Program-made: the position numbers and the translations under genes
In this document: positions 56,991 through 64,000 of the stretch, piece after piece
Layout of the letters: each line of letters starts with the position of its first letter
Numbering within the stretch: the first letter of the stretch is position 1
Notes under the pieces: model-generated
Database searches by the model: none
What the model saw: only the letters and a program-made list of their open reading frames with translations
Told to the model about the DNA's origin: nothing
Source: Macquaria australasica
Taxonomy: Eukaryota; Chordata; Actinopteri; Centrarchiformes; Percichthyidae
Direction: 5' to 3'
NCBI GenBank assembly: GCA_005408345.1
Contig: SEMN01000321.1
Coordinates: 62,001-126,000, forward strand
Length of the DNA: 64,000 nt

Positions 56991-57113
56991 TCACATCTGA
57001 ATCCACTTTGGTCTTAAAGGTTCAGTTTTTGGGTTCAGCAGCTTATAAAAACTTAGTTGTGGGTTCTTCACCCTGTTGGTGGTGCATCCCACCACACAGC
57101 AGCTTTTAGCCAT
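56991..57113 (-). pseudogene. THAP-domain N-terminal fragment
   Basis: A 40-codon frame starts MAKSCCVVGC, continues NRVKNPQLSFYKLLNP and reaches KWIQM before a stop. Met-x-x-x-Cys-x-Val-x-Gly-Cys, then LSFYK and a Trp within '(R)-P-K-W-I', is the first half of a THAP zinc finger. The second Cys-x2-His pair is missing. THAP domains occur in cellular THAP proteins and in P-element- and Kolobok-type transposases. This stand-alone half domain inside an intron is most likely a transposon or retrocopy remnant. Confidence 0.6.
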
Positions 57114-57984
57114 GTTTCTGTTGTTTGTTAGCAGACCGAAGTGACGAGGAGGAACCTTCACACAATACAAAGTCAATGGAGAGAGATGGATTGTTTTCAC
57201 CTGTGGTGTGGGCGGGGCTTAAATGTGCTCTGTCTCTATATCTACCCCCGTTTCCTGTCAATCTACTGACACCTGTCTAATAAGGCCAACAATTATAATA
57301 ATAGAAAAAAAGAAGTTAGGAATGGTAAAAATGAAAGGACTCATGGTAAGTCTAAAGTATGAGGTACGAAGTTGAAATATCCAAACCAAAGGGGACTGAA
57401 GCTCCTTAATCCAGCCGTCATAACAGGCTGCAGGTTTCACTTTGATTTTAAGCTGCTGGTTCACTCCTTATGAGAAAAAACACTGAGCTTAATTGCACGT
57501 GAAGCCGTCTCTTCTGGATACAGACTCATTGTCTGCCTCGGTATTGCACAACTAAACTAATCAGTTTATGAACAGCTTCATGCATCAATGTAAAAAAAAA
57601 AAAATCAATACAATAAAACGGGTCACTTTCACATTACAGAAGGCTAATAAAACAGCGTGATCAGCCACGCTCGGATTAATTGTAGTTGACAGCTAATGTA
57701 ATCTCTGACAGAATGTCTTAATTAGCGTTGTGAAGCTAAACATGCTGTCTGTTTCCTGTTGTACAGTGTGGAGAGCCGTAAACAGCCAGCCAGGGGTCAT
57801 ACAATTATACATGGCTGACACGGCTGGGACGCCTGCAACACATCGCTCTGCTAATGACGATGCTACTGTTAGATTATAACACAGAGGAGTGTGTTTGGCA
57901 ACATAGGTTCTCTGATAACTGCATGCCGTAGACTGAGACCACCCTAACGCCAAAGGAGGTCTTTTCTACCTGTGGCCATCCAAC

Positions 57985-58260
57985 TGTATGACTCCTCCCC
58001 CTTCTGCAGGAAAGACACTGGACACTGAAAACAATAACATCAACATCATGTGCAGTATTACTTTTATATTACTGCCATATTACTTTTTCTATGTTAGTTT
58101 AGTTATTTTACTACATTTATCTTACTTTTTTGTTATTCTATTAGACACTGGTGTCAGCACTTTACTTTATTACTCTACTGTTTTATATTGTTGTAATGTT
58201 TGAGCAATCTCTGGCCCAAGAATTTCCTTTGGGATTAATAAAGTTCTATCTTATCTTATA
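57985..58260 (+). repeat. LINE (L2-like) 3'-end fragment
   Basis: It ends AATTTCCTTTGGGATTAATA, AAGTTCTATCTTATCTTATA. The 'TTTCC-TTGGGATTAATAAAGT-TATCT' signature is the usual 3' tail of fish L2-type LINEs. The preceding T-rich stretch fits. No coding remnant is present. Confidence 0.55.
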
Positions 58261-58676
58261 ATATTGCTAGATCTTCACTTGTAGTGATCAGAAAAAAATA
58301 CAAATGAATGAATAAATAAAGAAAAATGTAAAAAAAACAAACAAAAGCCAAGTAAATGTGGAATCACTGTAGTAGTCCTCCTCTGTATTTAACACCCGTC
58401 AGTCCTGCTTTATACTGTAGAAAACAGTTTGTAAAGCCTTGTTAATACGAGGGTGGAGCAGTAAAACAGTGTTCCAGTCTGTCCCCTGCTTACGGGGGTC
58501 CGGACCCCGCTTTAAACATAACTATATGTCTTAAATACTCTAATGATATGCACGGGAACCACCTGTGCTAATTATAGACGCAAAACAATGCGTTTCTAAG
58601 TTTCTAAAATGGCGCCTCACGGTGGTTTGGTCCACTGCCTACCATCCGCCGTTAGCCGTGAACAGTGTACAACCCT

Positions 58677-58939
58677 GTGTAGTGTGTGTGTAGTGTGTGT
58701 GTAGTGTGTGTGTAGTCAGTGTGTAGTGTCTGTGTAATGTGTGTGTAGTCAGTGTGTAGTCAGTGTGTAGTGTGTGTGTAGTGTGTGTGTGTAGTCAGTA
58801 TGTGTAGTCAGTGTGTAGTGTGTGTGTGTAGTCAGTGTGTAGTCAGTGTGTAGTCAGTGTGTAGTGTGTGTGTGTAGTCAGTGTGTAGTGTGTGTGTGTA
58901 GTCAGTGTGTAGTGTGTGTGTAGTCAGTATGTGTAGTCA
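58677..58939 (+). repeat. TGTAG/TCAG/TGTG compound minisatellite
   Basis: A mosaic of (TG)n with TAG and TAGTCAG interruptions, for example TGTGTAGTCAGTGTGTAG repeated with variation. It directly abuts the left arm of the 1.2-kb inverted repeat. Confidence 0.9.
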
Positions 58940-58958
58940 GCCTCCACAGCCAAGTATG

Positions 58959-60154
58959 GGAGGCCGATTAGGGTGAAAACATTGAAATACATGCACATAC
59001 ACACTGAAAACGTGCACACACGGATTGAAAATGTTCACACCCACCACCTTCACAGGCAGCGGGATACAGGCTACTTGTGTGTGTGTGTGTGTGTGTGTAG
59101 GGGTATCTCAGTGTGTGTGTAAAATAATTTCAGTGCGCCCGGAAGTTGTTTCAGTGTAACCGGAAGGCACACGCCCACAAATCCATGTTTGATCGCATTC
59201 GCCCTGATTTTATTTTGAAAGGTGGGACAGGAAGTGGTGGTTGCGGTCTTTGGGACGTTGGTAAAATTGTGCGTCTCGTCTTCGGTTGATTCTGGTTTTT
59301 TAAGGCCGTAATGCTGCTCTGCAGCCCCGGGACAAAGTCCAGCTCACCACAAGAGGCCCGAGGAGGAAACTCTGTCTTATAATGACGACAATGAAGTCAA
59401 AGCTACATGTCGGTCAACAAGTTGACGTTGACGGGGTTTCTCATAGTTCCAGAGGCTTCTTGGTTCAGCAGACAGGTAATGAGGTCTGAACCAGGTAATG
59501 AGGTCTGAACCAGGTAATGAGGTCTGAACCAGGTAATGAGGTCTGAACCAGGAGGCTCCTCCGACCGGCTGCCCGTCACTGCTGCTGTCCATCAACTCTC
59601 TCTTGTTTCTCCGGTGAACTCGGTGGTCCACCGTGTCGCTGCCGGTCGCCCCCCGATCTGAATCAACCGGAGACGAGACGCGCAATTTTACCAACGTCCT
59701 AAAGACCGCAACCACCACTTCCTGTCCCACCTTTCAAAATAAAATCAGGGCGAACGCGATCAAACATGGATTTGTGAGCGAGTGATGAGCCTTGTACTGA
59801 CAGACTGTGTATAGACAACAACCATATGCACAATTTATTATGTGCTCAGAGATTTAGGAATATTATTTAGTTCAACATCGCTAAACCAATGGGGATAAAT
59901 ATTTATTGCAAATTTCAAATTTAATTGTGGCGAAACCGGAAGCAGCTCATGTTTTGTTGGTTCAGGTCGGGCAGTGTGTCTTCCGGTTACACTGGAACTA
60001 CTTCCGGACGCACTGAAAAATGTTTGAGGCGCACACACACACACACACACACACACAAGTAGCCTGTATCCTGCTGCCTGTGAAGGTGGTGGGGTGTGAA
60101 CATTTTGTGCGTGTGTGTGCGTGTATTTCAGTGTTTCCACCCTAATCGGCCTCC
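58959..60154. mobile_element. long inverted repeat (foldback-type element)
   Basis: The left arm, 58959-59292, pairs with the reverse complement of 60154-59660. Landmarks in order: GGAGGCCGATTAGGGTG, CACCACCTTCACAGGCAGC, GGATACAGGCTACTTGTGTG, GTGTAACCGGAAG, CACAAATCCATGTTTGATCG, CCCTGATTTTATTTTGAAAG, GTGGGACAGGAAGTGGTGGT and GTTGATTC. Arms are highly similar by eye, and both carry a TG/CA run. The right arm has about 200 extra bases near 59775-59970. The unpaired centre is about 367 bp. No target duplication is obvious. Confidence 0.85.
59473..59548 (+). repeat. 19-bp tandem repeat, four exact units
   Basis: Four copies of CAGGTAATGAGGTCTGAAC, followed by a partial CAGG. It lies in the unpaired centre of the long inverted repeat and makes a repetitive minus-strand frame. 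Confidence 0.92.
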
Positions 60155-60654
60155 ACAGAGAAGAGAAATCACAAAACAAAAGAAAACAATCCGCGGTCAA
60201 TAGATCCACTTCCTTGTTGCACACGCTACTCCACCCGCGAAACTCGATTCCCGCCCCTCCCTCACGCACACATTACAAAATGCAGTTCGTTTATTTTACA
60301 AGTAAACTGCACAATTGTTAAGAAAATGGACTTTCTCATATATTTTCTGGGAGAAGAAAAGCAGGCGAGGAACGTAAACGCGACGTACCGCGCCGGAGAA
60401 TGACGCGCACACGTCAGCTAACGCAAGATGATATATTGACCCACAGACTCATCACTCCGTTGGGTTTTTTGAAAACCAAATAGTTGCAACTCTTAAGGGG
60501 GCTTTTCCTCTCTAACAAATCATGTTTGGCTGAGGTTAGAGACACTGTAGCAGGCTAGTAATTAGGGTTTCCTGTATATACTTTTAATGTTTTATTAACT
60601 GTTACAACAACAAAGCTAGCGTGGCAAGAAAAAATGATAGATATAAAGAAGGAT

Positions 60655-60740
60655 TCAGTCAAGTCAAGTAATCTATGTAGCACAAAATCACAAATTTGTC
60701 TCAAAGGGCTGTACAGTCTGTACAACATACCCTCTCTCAG
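60655..60740 (+). repeat. retroposon-like fragment
   Basis: GTAGCACAAAATCACAAATT, TGTCTCAAAGGGCTGTACAG and TCTGTACAACATACCCTCT match, from memory, a common fish repeat ('...AGCCCAATATCACAAATTTGCCTCAGAGGGCTTTACA...'). Confidence 0.55.
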
Positions 60741-63700
60741 GCCCTTCAAACTAACAGACAACCAGCAGCTGAAGATGAGAGAAACAGGACAAGAAAAAGC
60801 AAGTGGAGGATAAAGGTGGAAGCGAGCTGAGGAGGATGAGGATGATGGAGAGGGAGATGAGAGGAAGGAGGCGGAGAAGAACAGAAAAGGAAAGAAAGAG
60901 GGAGCACTTGTTTAATAATCAGGGAGCTATTCTCAGCACTGCTGTCCTTTAGATGATCTCAATCCCTCCTTTTTCTTTATGTGTCAGATAGTGGGGGTGT
61001 TCCTCATTGACACACACACAGATAAATTAACTCCACAGTTTGAAGTTTCCGGATTTTCTCATGTCTCACTTGAACTGTTGAACCGTCAGAATGGCCGTCG
61101 GAATCGACCAAGAAAGGAAGAGATGATGAAGAAGAAGATCCTGCAGTGAGACTGAAACAGTGCTGAACCTTTTGTTCTGTAACGAGGCTTCAGAGTGACA
61201 GTAAACACACAGCCGCCGCCTGCAGGGCACAAACGGGACTTCAGTGTTAATGGTGTCTGTTTACAGCATCCACACATATAGATTAAATCACATATAGATA
61301 ATAAAGTCTGACTCATGCTTGGTGTTTCCCTTAATGTCATACTGATGCAATATTTGGGGCTTTGTACCAAATTGTAACAGAACAATAAAAATTGTAATTT
61401 ACTTTTGAAGGAGTGTCACGTAGCTTGGGTACATTTTAATTAGACAACATTTTTAGAGCATACTTATTCCTTCTAAGTGATGTATTTCCTGTTCCTGTTT
61501 CCTGAAGGCTACCTGTCAATCATGTAAAGACATCCACAACACATACTTGACTTTTAAGTCTTTTATTCCTCCTTAACTGGATGCTAATTTTCAAAACTGG
61601 CATGAAGACACATACTAGAAGTTAAATCAAGGGAGAACAAATTTATTTTTGCAGAAAATAGAGGAGTTAGGAGTTTTCCCATTTACTTCAATACAAACAT
61701 TGTTCTTACTCTTGGAGGTTAAAGACACTGGTTTCAGCTGTGGCTGTTGCCGTTTGATTGAAACATCTTCTTACATAGCTAGCTACCTACCTAGTTACGT
61801 GGAAAAAAAATTGAAAATGGATGAGATACCCGCAGCTGTACAGTTTGTTGTAAATCAGTTCTTAAGATCTTTGATCATTGCAGTAAACGCTAACTGATGG
61901 TAGCAACTGCTGCTGCAGCTTTAGTGTGAACTAACAACGAAGATGGCGAAACAAATACGTCACTCCTACCAATACAGCATGAGCAGCAAGAGTTTTACTT
62001 TCCTTATTAATAATAAAGGTTCGTTAGGAGGAGTATTCTTCAGGAGTAAATAATGACGTAGAAAATTAGTTGACAAATTGCTCAAAATTCATTCTTCATT
62101 AGGAACACATCTGCCACCAGACTCTTTTCTTTTGGACAACCAGCCGTCTGTGAAGAGGATAAATCATGCTGGAAGTTATATTTCCATCAGCCTCTCTTCT
62201 TCCACTGTCTGAAAGCCTAACCTGTGCCTGCTCTGGAAGAACAGCGCCACCTGGTGGAAAACGCAGAGTAGAAGCTGCTAGAGGCCGACAGTCGAGCAGT
62301 CGAGCTGTATGTCCCCAAACTGATGTGATGATTTATTGATGATAAAATGCTTAAGGTGAGGTCCTGCAGTCCTGGTGTTGGCGGACAGGAAACGTCTTAG
62401 TGAAGAGCTTGTCGCTGACACACAGTTTGGATCGAAGCTTCACTGCAGTGGAACAACTAAACTTCCCCGTAAAGAAATAAAGACAATCTGTTCTGCAGCG
62501 AGGAGGCCGAGCTTCCCGTCCCTGTGAACAGGCCAACTATTATTCCTGACAATTATTAAATTATTAATAGTAGAAATAGATTTTCCAAAATGCCAGACAG
62601 TCCCGGGTGAGTTGCCACTTTTCTAACTGCAGCTCGTTTTGCTGACTTACGGCAGCCATGTTGCTCTGTGCTGTGAGAGGAGCTGCTAATGAGAGGAAGA
62701 GGAGACAACACAAATATGAGATATGCACCAAGAATGTGCTGAGGGACGTTTCATTACAGGATTCAGCATATTACACAATCTGTACAAAGCAACAACATGT
62801 CTGCTGGTTCTTTTTACGTTCCTTATTCTATTAAAACCAACTTTTAATAAACATATTCGTTAAAAGCGCCTTAACAAAAGTACATGACTCAACAAACCCA
62901 GCTGGGGCAGAGGGAAGTCACACACAAAATAAATGCGATGGATTTTAACAGTTACATATTGATCCTGCTCCTAATCCTATGCCTCTATAATTAAATCACA
63001 CAAGAGAAGTTTAACAGGTTTCCCTGGTCTTCAATCTCAGAACACACATGCTTGTACAGGAGCCTGTATTGGACAGAAATATGAATCACATTTTCATGGT
63101 GTTGAGGAGTAATTTAGCATTAATTAATTAAAGAAGAGACTCTACAGAGGTGTCCTGTCACGATATTTGTCTGTAAGTAGAATTTAGTGAATTGCACATT
63201 AGTTATCATGTTCGAGCTCACAGTAAAATCACGGCATAATTCATCCCGCATGTGCTTTTGGCATTTGTGTACGTGGTGATGCTTTGCTAAGAATCACTTC
63301 GCCAACACTTTATATATTTGTCAAACATGCTCAGGCTGACAAGAAGCTGGACGGCTAATTTAAACCCCAAAACCGAGACTTTGAAACCAGCAAAGCTCAA
63401 GTTAGACTCTAAAATCTTAAGGTTCTAAAACTAAATGACTGTGGCACCACAACAACTAAAGTTAGACTAAAATAATGAACGCTAAACTTCAGAATCAGGT
63501 CGATCGTAAGGTGAAGAGGATTTAGGATTGTGCTATAAGCACACCAATCTTGGTTAAGTGCATAAACATAAGACCATGCAACTTGATAAAGTGGTTTGTT
63601 AATTATTATATATAGTACACTTTGTAACACACATCTCTGGTTACCAGGCCAATCACTAAGAGAACAGAATGGGAACCTCTGATTTCTGCTGCAGTAACTT

Positions 63701-64000
63701 GTCAGAGTTGCAATAAAAAAAGGGGCAACATGTCCGGCAGCTTCATCTGCTTGATTCAGACACGGCATGAAGTGATGAACTGGCTGCTTTTCATTCACCT
63801 GAAGTGTCTGCAGCCTCTCTGAATATGTCTCCTGCCGTGCAAGGACTGTGCTCTTCTATGAGTGCTCTGGATGTGAACTTTGTTACAGTGCAGCGTTCTT
63901 CCATGTACAGGACGTCCTGTTCTATTTTCTGACGGAGCTCGAAGCTTAGCAGAGGTGTTAGCTCTTAGCTGGACTCTATGACGCCGTGATGAAAGATGAC

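Larger units (their letters stand above)
56014..64000 (-). other. grid1: grid1 upstream intron, incomplete (at least 8 kb)
   Basis: Upstream of exon a, I looked on the minus strand for the preceding amino-terminal-domain exons and found none. Contents: a THAP fragment (56991-57113), a LINE-like tail (57985-58260), a minisatellite (58677-58939), a 1.2-kb inverted repeat (58959-60154) and a retroposon-like fragment (60655-60740). From 60750 to 64000 I recognise nothing but AT-rich sequence and purine-rich runs near 60770-60900. Confidence 0.7.

Noticed and set aside
59377..59730. 117-codon minus-strand frame in the centre of the long inverted repeat
   Set aside because: Part of it is the 19-bp tandem repeat translated. 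No transposase motif recognised.
63409..63798. 129-codon minus-strand frame considered as an upstream grid1 amino-terminal-domain exon
   Set aside because: It does not resemble the LIVBP-like domain of delta receptors and has no flanking splice sites that give a matching phase.
1..64000. CRISPR arrays, operons, ribosome binding sites, phage genes, tRNA or rRNA genes
   Set aside because: The window is vertebrate nuclear DNA. Its tandem repeats are micro- and minisatellites without spacer structure, and no tRNA or rRNA signature was seen.

Overview
The window is vertebrate nuclear DNA and most probably comes from a teleost fish, perhaps a perch-like one. It has long introns, GT-AG splice sites, dense CA/TG microsatellites, and several dispersed repeats that I recognise from memory as common in fish introns. 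I see no bacterial, viral or organellar genes. All identifications rest on reading and recall, with no database search.

I can support one gene: the 3' half of grid1 (glutamate receptor, ionotropic, delta-1; GluD1) on the minus strand. Nine consecutive coding exons lie between 56013 and 18519. They join in frame through GT-AG junctions whose split codons all match. Together they give 1878 nt, or 625 residues plus a stop. This covers the end of the amino-terminal domain, the whole S1 and S2 ligand-binding halves, M1, the pore loop, M3 and M4, and the cytoplasmic tail ending in a Thr-Ser-Ile PDZ ligand. The first exons, which encode the signal peptide and most of the cerebellin-binding amino-terminal domain, must lie past the right edge. 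I found no further exon between 56014 and 64000.

Layout from left to right: 1-17500 is non-coding flank downstream of the gene, with dispersed repeats and a cluster of hAT-like MITE copies at 8.2-14.5 kb. About 17505-18518 is the probable 3'UTR, with two adjacent Pumilio-type sites. Exons 9 to 1 of the visible set follow at 18519-19010, 26602-26842, 33582-33748, 36335-36530, 49121-49259, 51544-51886, 52062-52136, 53017-53139 and 55912-56013. The introns carry MITEs, LINE tails, minisatellites, and a 925-bp hAT element with a target-site duplication and a BED-finger remnant at 45775-46699. They also carry a terminal-inverted-repeat element at 49699-50590 and a 15-bp/90-bp higher-order repeat at 55387-55602. 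Right of the last visible exon are a THAP-domain fragment (56991-57113), a TGTAG-type minisatellite, and a 1.2-kb inverted repeat (58959-60154).

The observations most worth checking concern how grid1 is processed. The M3 exon sits between complementary TG and AC repeats and lacks a pyrimidine tract. The M4 exon can be read through its donor into a 40-codon frame that ends in a second PDZ-like motif. The Q/R-equivalent pore site is histidine. The 3'UTR has tandem UGUANAUA sites.
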